Shown piece after piece: positions 11,101-17,699 of a DNA stretch of 64,000 nucleotides. The DNA is taken from the NCBI GenBank assembly GCA_036495715.1, contig DASXML010000048.1, positions 1 through 64,000 of the forward strand. The letters run 5' to 3'. The first letter of the stretch is position 1. The number at the start of each line of letters is the position of its first letter. The stretch comes from Scandinavium sp036495715. Its GTDB lineage: Bacteria; Pseudomonadota; Gammaproteobacteria; Enterobacterales; Enterobacteriaceae. The translations under genes were made by a program, and so were the position numbers. The notes beneath the pieces were generated by a model. That model was not told the DNA's origin. It saw only the letters and a list, made by a program, of their open reading frames with translations, and ran no database searches.

Positions 11101-12421
11101 GCTGGAGTCAAACTCACGCAATAGCTTCAAATTTGAAGTCGTCGGGCAAATCAACAAAGGGATTGATGATGATGTCAGCAACACTTTTACCGCCACCGAA
11201 GTCGGCGGCAAGAAAACCAGCGCTACGGTCACGACTCACGTGAAACGGATCCCGGATAACTCCGGGAAACTGACCCTGAGTAAAAGCGCCAGTAAAAACA
11301 GCGCTCAGGTAGGCGATGTTGTGGAATACGAAGTCATTGTCGAAAACGCCAATGAGTCTAACTTCAAAAACATTGTGGTCGAAGACCGCTACCCGGCTGG
11401 CTTTAACTATGTCAATGACTCCACGGAAATCACGCTGAGCGGCCCGGATGGGGAGTTTGATACCGCCGACGACAAGAGCGTCAACGGTGAACCGACGCGC
11501 AGTGCGATGCTGACTTTCCCGACGCTCAATATCGACCCGTACAGCAAAGTGCGCATTCGCTATCTGCTGCGGGTGGGAATGGGCGTGACGTTCGGCTCTT
11601 ATACCAACACCGCAGTGGCGACATCTGCGGGGGTCAACGTCTCGAATACCGATTCGGCCACGGTACGGGTAGAGCCGGATAAGGTGTTTGATACCGCCTC
11701 GATCATCGGCAAAGTGTTTGAAGATCGCAACGGCGATGGCTACCAGGCGGATGCGACTGCAAGCGGTATCCGCGTCGCGGTCACGTCACCGCTCGGCAAG
11801 GCTTACGTGCCGGGAAGTACGACGCTGAAGTTAGGAAGCGGGGCCGAAATACGCCTGGCTGATAGCCGCAAAGGTGTGCCTGCGATACAAAACGTGAAGA
11901 TTAAGCAATTACGTGGGGTCTCTATCAACCGGACGTTAAAAGAAACCAATAAAGCGGTGATCCGGTTCTCCAGCAAATCGCGTGCGCCGTTTGATCTGCA
12001 TATCACCACCTCCGGTGGCACTGATATTCGTTTCACCGCCAACGGCAAAATAGAACGCAAGTCTGGCGGCAACGTTGCCAGAGGCATGTCGTCGGAAAGC
12101 CTGAACATTACCCGCAATCTCTATCAGAAAGGGCAGGACTATGTCTGGGAAATTAGGCTCGAGAATAAAGGGATTTATGAAGATGGCATTCCGGGCGTCC
12201 GCCTGATTACCGTTGAGGGTATCAAAATTGAGACCGATGAATACGGGCGCTACCACGTTCCCGATCAGTGGGTCACTGAAAACATAGGCCGCAATTTCCT
12301 GGTGAAAGTCGATACCGATTCTTTGCCTGCGGATATGGAGGTGATCAGTGAGAACCCGAAAGTGAAACGGATAACCTCCCATGCGCTCGCGAAATTCAAT
12401 TTCAGCGTGAAAAAGAAGTAG
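2120..12421 (+). CDS. Giant exported repeat protein: 22 DUF11-like domains plus SdrD_B-like C-terminus
   Basis: The 3433-residue product starts at TTG (2120) with GAGG five bases upstream. This start gives the signal peptide its only positive charges (R2, R11); an internal ATG at 2156 would not. The signal core is LFLIVMLILSSLLMVRTAFA. About 22 repeats of 130-160 residues follow (residues about 36-3188). Each carries a Y-x-PG...YT strand, a V-x-D-x-L-S segment, a SW-x-I motif, a second PG...YT and an N-T-A-T-like end. This is the DUF11/isopeptide D2-type beta-sandwich pattern. Residues about 3189-3433 contain GKVFEDRNGDGYQ and GVRLITVEG...TDEYGRYHVP, typical of SdrD_B-like domains. There is no LPxTG and no type I secretion or autotransporter signature. 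It is probably a long surface fibre or adhesin that depends on the barrel encoded next. The family is sure; function is inferred. Confidence 0.85.
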   Translation: MRQSAEYYQRGVMQLFLIVMLILSSLLMVRTAFAATPDVAINIVSDTPTYDNGDVVTYTLTVANTSGATVSGLTVKDVLSDILSEGEKAFSATAITAHATTLSSAGDFAASGDLNATDVHIRSGGSVVYTVKATVSDTASGAITNSASVEDASAEPLSASPVTINRVVYQAATDLKASAASYAPDGTLSYTLTVSNKGSAPIKSMSVDDMLMDIKTMDMKGALVPAFTSNSISATVSGAGSNAGTFAAIGNLQAKDVSIAVGGSVTYTLQAKVADLLVDNIDSLATAQTRDNFVNSPTVSTPSALASIALSNTLNKSGTYNVGDDFSYTLVVKNSGTGIAHNYHVKDALQTAFSQLANDLSVNLDATDTTGQPYMSWKNSVSEIGSKSLSSLKTGGGSSDTDLDDIVSVYPGESITYTVDVSTSPVSIGLVPAITASVLKSDDIQAATAASGTLSAAAVIDSNGAQISRTKTTNDIDYKPGQDVTYTLLVKNSDPKLFANNIKLMDNISCIKAQKADGSTSAAFTRWKLDVVKSEGEGSKAGSFAYGTWQTADVLSVVPDIAPGGSVQYTLTATVASNTTGLLLDNGTCLNDNVSENDAGLEMPKGALAVKKTVDSSFYSAGSTLTYTITVNNPGEGYSLNVPVKDDLGAVTTTDIYGNTIPAYSSWVITGEASKADGSPSSDSTTGLSGPVNSPSILDTTINIAPGDKVVYTVQAVVAPTANGEIKNSVLLENSIYSDTGSKPRNYTVTLDKQVNGGDHTGYTRGDDTLTWTVVVSNALNNGFAPNVHVDDVISGIQAELLEPKGKQKQAFKSWTIAAKATSTNPNPDALKVADVGQFSDNADLHAIAQVPPGVTITYTLVGTLDRIGDPSEIVWGEMENTATANMADINQNVSDTAQASPEMPDLLVEKTVLEGNFTPGSTLTYHVHVSNRGPGYANDAAVKDDIAGIGAFSSWKISATTDSLGGTTTGTFADNQNIDTQVDVAPKGFVDYTVTAIVKSDYSADEISNTATLHDPLTGRDFSSSAVVSQGRQDFGVDIIKTGDTMSYTPGGQVTYTIKLTNTSDQEAKNLTLMDELSKIRSALANQQDGHFTDYPAQSPFESWRVDYGQGYGEYGNVDINESITLAAKEVRTIMVQAKVKDNALDKIVNDAYIYKDKGEATEESRVSHYEYNRADPGGRVTHAVNINRYAPGDTLTYTITASSQVGYYNNVAINEKINEIQVKLLDGSTGNPYYNPATKQNEFTVVAKANDTHAGGTTDGSLDGTVENNKDIVTTVDVGGKDTVVYTVQGTIRPDAIGNIDYADTTVIPEDYHLNASKTTEETNYSPGKALTYHLRITNDGKGNAYAVPVKDAIDQVMATSISGGQVPAFTSWTITPTATGTEASLADAGSYADNQPLDTVANIPAGVTLDYKVVAITRDDIVGPVVNLLQVDTSKASTSTSPAVHQLDFTKTVLAYYDTDGTTKLTGGYTPGGYVEYEVRLANTGAANITNLLVEDDIGAVKTTYIDGSRGPAFDSWTIVGQKDSSGVSNPGTVADNQPLNTNASIAYNQYPSVSGSSFVSYIIKAKIDPKAVGDFKNVAKADDGRLTVQSDTSTMLSSNVTLLKKAYVDSGYSQEKTDYDFASSDNKVYYRITLTNSGKGTDYGNTVKDTLSALSTEVAETATTSGATPQDMALSDWTVTPVVPGNSETTLGDYRGGNKADIDAPVVIAAGDTVQFDVAATLNANALGTVSNTASYAGKTAQANLSALANDTSISKTLVSVGGKNWAKGNTYLPGDKVVYKVVVTNHSNGWANNIQIVDTLSNVTTSLIGGTTGPAFTSTNITSTISNGIDNKADTWLPPYDAAGNLNLETDIAPGEVITFTITGTLSDDAVGTIKANQASAGGETVSTDEIPPLPVSLSYSKSLIETGADAACTLPSATGAGCQYAPNTGITYRVAVKNTGKGNAGSISVKDVLSSIRTADGGAAFSSWGSSIVVEPADHYGISGSYSGAVGLDASVDLRPDNEIIFEINGTVAASATGTLTNTATVNGANTNSIVLDPGTANIVATKHTDTPIYTPGGVVHYAIDITNYADSNVEIPLKDKISSFLVETAKGTQQTALKDWTVSSTILSDSSDGYTDGSNADATPDNGDIDTTVKLGGRNAVAGKDEFSSVRVIISGHVRDDAIGEFHNTATVNGKLVRLAEGEIKPSPGHLLLSKIPSLDPAIYSPGETIGFVVTLQNSGDGYVTNAQLNDSLKTLLADSVGGSGKDRVFDGWTVVEDNSGLDPALTIKSNEVNNSDGYQARYNIHPGQTVKLTLNGVVRSDISGDITNTATATDDSGTPLSASATYTSAAADLSIDKTVDKAEYLSGDTLTYTVAIKNDGGGWARDVNVTDALSEITTTLAGGEEGKAIRMATVSISAASTHGTSPVPPAVQRNDLNQVVDIAPGDTLTYTLKAQLDPTAIADVVNTASFSYQNATEQASATSVPAKAEITLSKTAASPVYTLNEPVTWTVTLANNTDAFASGLHIQDVISGLKVATTSGSDERAFSGWKVSTTTGNKNSVIYSPPTGTNADIDTLVDLAARDTLTFVITAIPRPTAIGDITNTATMTLDGKTSEQKATVSPQAPSWTVTKTSVQAEYEPGQSLDFLITVQNTSGSYINDLPLQDDMSGIEAKQANGTMGPAFESGSETLSVDHLSVGSSANPVSATRYTLDIPPHGTVVMKASAVVGPEVTGPIINTANAGGIDAVSPPVKPVHAVVEASMSVDDEYYVPGKKVVYHLVLKNVGKGIANNVHVETRFAEAKGTWLDNSQSAAFEGWEIKADVIGADTTVGSFSRNKDISTAVDIGVGGEVHYTITPKVNVNMTTPIDVNAFYATLSGLAPVKTAVKSAASKGRPAAGALKDSNSGKLSVLDLPPVGANLVVKKTADKSEYTPDDTHIVYTLSVVNTGEGNAKDVNLTDAISKLVASNGNKVFSSWTLRGAEYNRAGAVVNKLNLPANKDLSLVVGLESNSRNSFKFEVVGQINKGIDDDVSNTFTATEVGGKKTSATVTTHVKRIPDNSGKLTLSKSASKNSAQVGDVVEYEVIVENANESNFKNIVVEDRYPAGFNYVNDSTEITLSGPDGEFDTADDKSVNGEPTRSAMLTFPTLNIDPYSKVRIRYLLRVGMGVTFGSYTNTAVATSAGVNVSNTDSATVRVEPDKVFDTASIIGKVFEDRNGDGYQADATASGIRVAVTSPLGKAYVPGSTTLKLGSGAEIRLADSRKGVPAIQNVKIKQLRGVSINRTLKETNKAVIRFSSKSRAPFDLHITTSGGTDIRFTANGKIERKSGGNVARGMSSESLNITRNLYQKGQDYVWEIRLENKGIYEDGIPGVRLITVEGIKIETDEYGRYHVPDQWVTENIGRNFLVKVDTDSLPADMEVISENPKVKRITSHALAKFNFSVKKK
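2224..11682 (+). repeat. Array of 22 diverged DUF11-like coding repeats
   Basis: Unit starts lie near 2224, 2630, 3031, 3517, 3941, 4359, 4834, 5224, 5659, 6058, 6466, 6928, 7381, 7819, 8260, 8707, 9138, 9547, 9958, 10353, 10838 and 11267. The spacing is 390-486 bases. The units share motifs at protein level but are strongly diverged in DNA, so this is an old protein-domain array and not a recent tandem duplication. Unit 22 departs most from the others and resembles a canonical DUF11 domain. Confidence 0.8.
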
Positions 12422-12442
12422 TTTCCCGTTCAGAAGAATAAA

Positions 12443-12489
12443 CACCGGACAGGCATTCTGGCCTGCCCGGTGGGGGTCCTTTTATTTAT
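12443..12489 (+). terminator. Intrinsic terminator or attenuator after the giant gene
   Basis: CACCGGACAGGC (12443-12454) pairs with GCCTGCCCGGTG (12461-12472) with one mismatch, and a TCCTTTTATTTAT tract follows. It sits between the giant gene and its barrel partner, so it probably lowers read-through and sets the ratio of the two products. Confidence 0.7.
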
Positions 12490-12515
12490 CGTTTAAGTTT
12501 TTGTCAGGTGTGAAT

Positions 12516-15500
12516 GTGAAAAAGTATCAACCGAGTAAATTGCAGATATTGATCATGGCATGTTTTCCCATGGCTTACAGCAACGCAGATGCCGATGCAC
12601 TTGTTTTACTCGATAGCGAGTCCATAACGCCAGAAATACGCGAGGAAGTAAAACGTAATGATGCATCGCGTATTTATTTGCCGAAGGGGGCTATATGGGC
12701 AACTCGTGATGTCAGTCGCCTGGTGCCGGTATTTAATTTAACGACTACTGATCGTGCTGAATTAGAAAAAAATAAACTAATCTCCGACGTGAGCTTTACA
12801 GTCAGCACGAATTACAGCGACTACATCAAAAAATGGCAGTTGGATATTTTTGATGGCCGTGACCGTGGTCTCAGCCAGCCCATTCACACGCTTAGCGGCA
12901 AAGAGCTGACCAACAACGCCACCCTGAGCTGGAATGGCAACAGCACGATCCCGCTGGTCAGCGGTAACCAGTTATTGTATCGGCTGAAAATGTGGGATGA
13001 CAAAGGCAATATGGATGTCACCACGCTTGGGGTGATTGATCTGGTGAAAGCGCCACCAAAAGCCGAAACCCAAAATGGCCTGAGTGATACCACTGTCACC
13101 GTTGATAAGCTAACCAACAGCGGGCAGAAAAAAGTGGCGGACTTTGGCCGGGCTGAACTGATGCGTCATAATATTCCGACCAACGCCGGGATGGTGAAAT
13201 TAATGGGCACCGGACTTGTCGGCGTAGACACCATTGATATAGGCGACGATCAATACGACATTCATGACGGTAAGCTCTACGTTGAGAAATACCTTCCGGT
13301 AGGCGAGTATGTTTTCCCCGTAAAAATTGCTTATAAGAATGGCCACAAGGAAGCGTATTCTCTCAGTACCCAAATGCCGGAGTCCTATTATAGCCAAACC
13401 GGACTGGCTGATATTTATGTCGGGCGTAATTATGTCAGTGGTAACGACGACGTGTTGGCGGTTGATGAAAAATATCAGGGCGATATTTATAACCGTGGGC
13501 GTCTGGCCTATTTTGGCGAAGGCAAGTTTGGTGAGCACTGGCGGTTAACGACAGCCTTTGACAGTCGCGATCAGCCGCTAAAAGATATTTTTAAAAGTCC
13601 ATTTGCCGCCACCGATACCACCGTTTTCGATATTCTCGATGACGACGATGAGCTGTACTACGGCAACTACGGCGACAACGCGAATATCGAAAAAGTGGTC
13701 AACACCAAGGGCAAGTTTTACCTCGATGCGCAGTACGATAAATCCAGTTTGCTGTGGGGCAGCTATAACACCGGGATAACCGGCACTGACACCGAACAGT
13801 ACAACCGCAGCCTGTACGGCTTTCGCGGGAATTACCGTACTCAGGAAACCACCCGCTTTGGTGATGACCGTCTGAACGTGGTGGGCTTCACCTCACAGGC
13901 CGACACGCTCTCTGCGCATGATGAGTTTCTGGGTACCGGCGGTAGCCTGTATCTGCTGAACAACAGTGAAGTCGTGCCGGGCAGTGACAAGGTGTATGTC
14001 AAAGTCACCGATCCGAAAACCGGGCTGACCCTCAAACAGATGCCGCTGCAGTCAGGGCGCGACTACGAAATAAATGCCTATCAGGGGCGCATCATCCTTA
14101 ACCGTCCGCTGTCGGAAATCACCGACGTTTCCACAACCGGTGACGTGATAACCGACACGCCGGGCGGCGACTACAAAAACTATTTAACCGTTGATTACGA
14201 GTATGTGCCAGACACCTCGGAAACGCTGAAAAATATGACCAAGGGCGGACGTGCTAAGGGCTGGTTCAACGATAATATCGGCCTCGGCGTGACGGCGGTT
14301 TCGGAATCCAAAGACAGTCACGATTATTCGCTCTACGGCAGCGACCTGACGCTGCGCGCCACCGAAGGCACCTGGATGAAAGCCGAGTTTGGCCACAGTA
14401 AAGGCACCCAGTCCGACAGCAACTTCCTGTCGCTGGACGGTGGTTTGAGCTTCACGCCGATAACCTCAATGGCCGATGACCGTGAAGGTGACAATGTGCA
14501 GATAACTGGGGTGACTAACCTGCATGATTTGATGCCCGAGACCTTTGGCGCGGTGGGGAACGATCTCTCCTTCTGGTACAAGAACAAGGATGCTGCGTAC
14601 TCCAACGCCAGCCAGTTCGATAACGTCGGCCAGCTCTCCTGGGGGGGCGAAATGCGTCTGCAAATTGATGATGAAACGCAGGTGGTGAGCAGCGTCAAAA
14701 ACATCAAAGAGGAAGACGAGGCCGACGTTACCACCACTGACTCACAAGAGTTCAATATTGAGGCCCAGAAGAAGCTGACGGATCACGTGAAAGTGGCGTT
14801 GGCCGGGCAGCACATCCAGGAACTGAATAATGACGACCAGATGGGGACCGGCGATCTACTGGGGGCGCGGGTTGAATACTGGTTTAACGATGATGACTAC
14901 GCCTACCTGCGCGGGCAGCAAACGGTGCACGCCAGCGAGCATTACGACAACAACGACAGTGCTACCGTGGGTGGACAAGTGGTGCTGTATCAAGACTGGA
15001 CGCTGGGTGCTGATTATACCGTTGGCGATCGGGGGAACTCGGCGGATGCGTCCGTCACCTATGACGTGACCGACGATTACAGCACCTACGTCACCTATGG
15101 CAAAGACAGTTACGAAGATCAAAATACCCTGACCATCGGGCAGAAATACAACGCCACGCAGGCGCTCGATTTGTATCAGGAAAACCAGTTCGTCGATGAG
15201 AATAACGGCAAAGGCCGCATCGACTCGTTTGGTTTTGATTATGATCTCGATGATGACGTTACTTTCGGAATGGCGTACCAGCAGGGCACCGTCGATTACA
15301 CCGATCAAAGCGATGTGGAACGTAAAGCGGTCAGTATTTATACCCGTCTGGATCAGGACAACTATCAGCTTACCAACAAGCTGGAATACCGTACCGATAA
15401 GGGCGATGACAATATTCATCAGTTTGCGACCATCAATAACTACGTCTGGCATATGACCGAGGAATATACCCTGTATGGCAAGGTCAACTATTCCCACTCG

Positions 15501-16046
15501 CGCAACGCCGATACTGATGAGATTGTCGAACGTTTTCTCGAAAGTAATATCGGCCTGGCCTATCGTCCGGTGTACAACGACAAACTGAATATACTGACGC
15601 GTTACACCTATCTGATTGATTACGACGCGCTGAATGATGCCGACGATATTCAGGACGAAAAGAGCCACATTATCGAGAGTGAGTTCATTTACAGTATTAC
15701 CCCACGTGTCGATGTTGGATCCAAGTTTGCCTACAAAAAGAAGCACGAAGTTTATACCCGCGATTCGGGTGAAACCCTCCCGGTTGACAGCAAAATTTAC
15801 CTGTCGGGTATGACGCTTTCTTACAGCGTTATGAATAACTGGAACATCACCGGGGAATACCACATTAAGCAGGATTCGGTTAACCAGCAAACCGAGCGCG
15901 GGACGCTGATTTCCCTTGAAAAAGAGATGGGGAAAAATATGAAGGTCGGCGTTGGGTATAATTTCTCCAGTTTTAACGATGATTTAGTCCATGACGACGA
16001 CTATGACGCTAAGGGCTTTTTCATCAACCTCGTCGGTAAATTTTAA
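12516..16046 (+). CDS. Predicted outer-membrane beta-barrel partner of the giant repeat protein
   Basis: The preferred start is GTG at 12516, six bases after AGGTG. It gives a clean signal peptide ending near SNADA and a 1176-residue precursor. A TTG at 12501 would add five residues. Two Ig-like segments follow, at about residues 80-180 (WQLDIFDGRDRGLSQPIHTL, LYRLKMWDDKGN) and 220-290 (NAGMVKLMGTG...LPVGEYVFPV). From about residue 294 (TGLADIYVG) the rest is rich in alternating aromatic strands and acidic loops and ends in VGKF, the usual C-terminal phenylalanine of barrels inserted by BAM. An inserted domain around residues 470-530 contains GTGGSLYLL and GRDYEINAYQGRIILNRPL. From memory, similar barrels are fused to DUF11/SdrD_B domains in other proteobacteria. 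A role in exporting or anchoring the giant protein is inferred. Confidence 0.75.
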   Translation: MKKYQPSKLQILIMACFPMAYSNADADALVLLDSESITPEIREEVKRNDASRIYLPKGAIWATRDVSRLVPVFNLTTTDRAELEKNKLISDVSFTVSTNYSDYIKKWQLDIFDGRDRGLSQPIHTLSGKELTNNATLSWNGNSTIPLVSGNQLLYRLKMWDDKGNMDVTTLGVIDLVKAPPKAETQNGLSDTTVTVDKLTNSGQKKVADFGRAELMRHNIPTNAGMVKLMGTGLVGVDTIDIGDDQYDIHDGKLYVEKYLPVGEYVFPVKIAYKNGHKEAYSLSTQMPESYYSQTGLADIYVGRNYVSGNDDVLAVDEKYQGDIYNRGRLAYFGEGKFGEHWRLTTAFDSRDQPLKDIFKSPFAATDTTVFDILDDDDELYYGNYGDNANIEKVVNTKGKFYLDAQYDKSSLLWGSYNTGITGTDTEQYNRSLYGFRGNYRTQETTRFGDDRLNVVGFTSQADTLSAHDEFLGTGGSLYLLNNSEVVPGSDKVYVKVTDPKTGLTLKQMPLQSGRDYEINAYQGRIILNRPLSEITDVSTTGDVITDTPGGDYKNYLTVDYEYVPDTSETLKNMTKGGRAKGWFNDNIGLGVTAVSESKDSHDYSLYGSDLTLRATEGTWMKAEFGHSKGTQSDSNFLSLDGGLSFTPITSMADDREGDNVQITGVTNLHDLMPETFGAVGNDLSFWYKNKDAAYSNASQFDNVGQLSWGGEMRLQIDDETQVVSSVKNIKEEDEADVTTTDSQEFNIEAQKKLTDHVKVALAGQHIQELNNDDQMGTGDLLGARVEYWFNDDDYAYLRGQQTVHASEHYDNNDSATVGGQVVLYQDWTLGADYTVGDRGNSADASVTYDVTDDYSTYVTYGKDSYEDQNTLTIGQKYNATQALDLYQENQFVDENNGKGRIDSFGFDYDLDDDVTFGMAYQQGTVDYTDQSDVERKAVSIYTRLDQDNYQLTNKLEYRTDKGDDNIHQFATINNYVWHMTEEYTLYGKVNYSHSRNADTDEIVERFLESNIGLAYRPVYNDKLNILTRYTYLIDYDALNDADDIQDEKSHIIESEFIYSITPRVDVGSKFAYKKKHEVYTRDSGETLPVDSKIYLSGMTLSYSVMNNWNITGEYHIKQDSVNQQTERGTLISLEKEMGKNMKVGVGYNFSSFNDDLVHDDDYDAKGFFINLVGKF

Positions 16047-16093
16047 CGCCGTCGGGAAGCCATTTTCAGGAACAAAAAGGAAGAGTAAAAGCT

Positions 16094-16495
16094 ATGTCTA
16101 AAGCTGTAGTTAACACCCTAAAATATGTCGCCTGTGCCGCCCTGATGGCGGCGACTTTCAACACTTACGCGAGCGACTGGAAAAACCTGGGGTCGGCCAA
16201 AGCCGATTTTTCTCGCGATCATGACACCATTCGCGTTTACAGCAACAACGAATTCAGCAAGCTGAAATTCCGCGTGAATAATGCGTCGCTGAATATGAAA
16301 CGAATGGTTGTGGAATATGACAATGGTCATCGTGACACCCTGAGAACGGTCTCCTATATTCGTGAAGGCGGGGAGAGTCGCGACATTGATTTACGCGGTG
16401 TGGGCAAACGTAAAATTCGCAAAGTGGATTTCTGGTATGAAACCCGAAAATCCGATCACCGTAAGGCCAATGTGACCCTGTTCGGGAAAAAGTAA
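16094..16495 (+). CDS. DUF2541-like (YaaI-like) small periplasmic protein
   Basis: The 133-residue precursor starts 47 bases after the barrel gene, with GGAAGAG upstream, so it is probably in the same transcript. The signal peptide ends near NTYAS. The mature part is basic and beta-rich, with SADFSRDHDTIRV, SKLKFRVNNASLNMKRMVVE and GKRKIRKVDFWYE. It resembles the DUF2541 fold, in which a short beta-sandwich follows a signal peptide. No catalytic residues are visible. It may help folding or assembly of the surface proteins in the periplasm; this rests on position only. Confidence 0.65.
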   Translation: MSKAVVNTLKYVACAALMAATFNTYASDWKNLGSAKADFSRDHDTIRVYSNNEFSKLKFRVNNASLNMKRMVVEYDNGHRDTLRTVSYIREGGESRDIDLRGVGKRKIRKVDFWYETRKSDHRKANVTLFGKK

Positions 16496-16507
16496 CTTGA
16501 GTTTACG

Positions 16508-16540
16508 CCGCGTTATAATGCTTATAGCGCGGTATTGTTG
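16508..16540 (+). terminator. Possible weak terminator after the DUF2541-like gene
   Basis: CCGCG (16508-16512) and CGCGG (16528-16532) form a hairpin extended by ATAA/TTAT, followed by TATTGTTGGG. The T-tract is poor, so the call is tentative. The loop side contains TATAAT, which could instead be promoter sequence for the next gene. Confidence 0.35.
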
Positions 16541-16593
16541 GGTTAGCCGATTGTGGGTCATCGTGCTAGTCTGTTAAGACTCTCCGCAACGAC

Positions 16594-17244
16594 ATGTCAG
16601 AACTTATGACTCAGAATTTTATTTTATCCGCACACACTTACGCATCACTCGATTTTTCTCCGCTTATTTCGCTGCTACGCGACACAGGCAAGACGGTTAA
16701 ACTCCACAAAGGGCGTAAATTTCACATTCAGCCCGGAGAGGTGATGACGCTGCTTTCGGGCAACGTCACAGGCAGAAAGGTTCACCAGGAAAACTTCAGC
16801 GTCGGTGTAATGCCGCATTTTCCGCTGGGCCTGCTGGAAAAGTATTATCCGCACATTGAATTTGAGTATCAGACCATGTCGGAGTGCCAGTTCATTTTGC
16901 TGGATGCCGAGGATTTTGAGCGGCGAGTAATGAATAACGAGGAAACTCGTGCACTGTTTGTGCGGATTTTGTTACACATGAATATGGGCCTGCTGCATAT
17001 CTTTTATGAGCGAAATGCCAGTTCGGGTTACACCACCATTCGCGCGATGCTGGAGCGTTATCTGTTCAGGGCGGAAAGTGACAAAGGCTACCACGAGGGA
17101 ATTGCCTCTTTTATCCTGAAGCGAACCACGTTCTCCAAAAGCTACGTCTTCAAAATTTTATCGTCCCTAAAAGAGGGCGGTTATATCACTGTGCAAAACG
17201 GCAAGCTCATTTCTATCGATAAAAAGATACCTGAACGCTATTAG
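16594..17244 (+). CDS. Second IprA/YaiV-like winged-helix regulator
   Basis: The 216-residue product has the same layout as the regulator at 1042-1704. An N-terminal beta-rich sensor-like half contains KGRKFHIQPGEVMTLLSGNV. A C-terminal winged helix contains ILKRTTFSKSYVFKILSSLK, and the wing is VQNGKLISIDK, very like the IprA ending. ATG at 16594 has no strong ribosome binding site and ATG at 16606 is an alternative. It follows the three surface-protein genes in the same direction. Having one member of the family on each side of the locus suggests dedicated control, perhaps of opposite sign, but the sequence does not prove it. Confidence 0.7.
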   Translation: MSELMTQNFILSAHTYASLDFSPLISLLRDTGKTVKLHKGRKFHIQPGEVMTLLSGNVTGRKVHQENFSVGVMPHFPLGLLEKYYPHIEFEYQTMSECQFILLDAEDFERRVMNNEETRALFVRILLHMNMGLLHIFYERNASSGYTTIRAMLERYLFRAESDKGYHEGIASFILKRTTFSKSYVFKILSSLKEGGYITVQNGKLISIDKKIPERY

Positions 17245-17699
17245 GTTCTGCGGTTAGCACTCCACTCGCCAAGGCCATCCACACGCATTGCCGGGGGATC
17301 CCGGCGCATATCGTTACTCCGCCAGTTCAACCGTTTTCCCGTGACAGTTGCAGGACGACGCTTTCACCTTCGACTTCATGCAGCACGCCCGTGCTATCCG
17401 TCACAAAATTTTCATTCTTAAACCTCACCGATTTATTTCATTCAGCGTATCGCCTTCTCTCGTGGCAGAGATAAACCGTGTATAAACCTCTCAAATTTTA
17501 GTATTGCTTATACTCATTTGAAGCAAGAATAAACAATCCGTCACAAGGCTGAAATATTACTGTCATCTGGCTGTCATATATTAGGCAGACAATAAATATG
17601 GGTAATTATTTATTTCATTTTTATGAAAAATTTATTTCTGGATTGCCTTTGGATGTTCGTGTATTAATTATCTTAATTTATTGCACGGGAAGCTTTACC
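17245..17699 (+). other. 455-base gap: one strong hairpin and a possible short minus-strand reading frame
   Basis: No convincing gene is seen. GCCGGG (17290-17295) and CCCGGC (17300-17305) form a strong hairpin without a T-tract. On the minus strand a 33-codon frame starting at GTG (17428-17327) encodes FKNENFVTDSTGVLHEVEGE and looks protein-like. It lacks a good ribosome binding site and could be a gene remnant. The last 250 bases are AT-rich and probably hold the promoter of the pair that follows. Confidence 0.4.

Noticed and set aside
2224..11682. Regular spacing of about 430 bases considered as a CRISPR-like or DNA satellite array
   Set aside because: The periodicity is in the protein. 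The DNA units are diverged and too long for CRISPR repeats.
14856..15890. 344-codon open frame on the minus strand inside the barrel gene
   Set aside because: It is the complement of a strongly coding gene with a signal peptide and barrel features. Its translation is isoleucine/valine-rich without family motifs.
12516..16046. Barrel gene considered as a TpsB/FhaC or TonB-dependent receptor
   Set aside because: No POTRA domains, no VRGY/F-type TpsB motif and no TonB box or plug were recognised. Ig-like segments precede the barrel instead.
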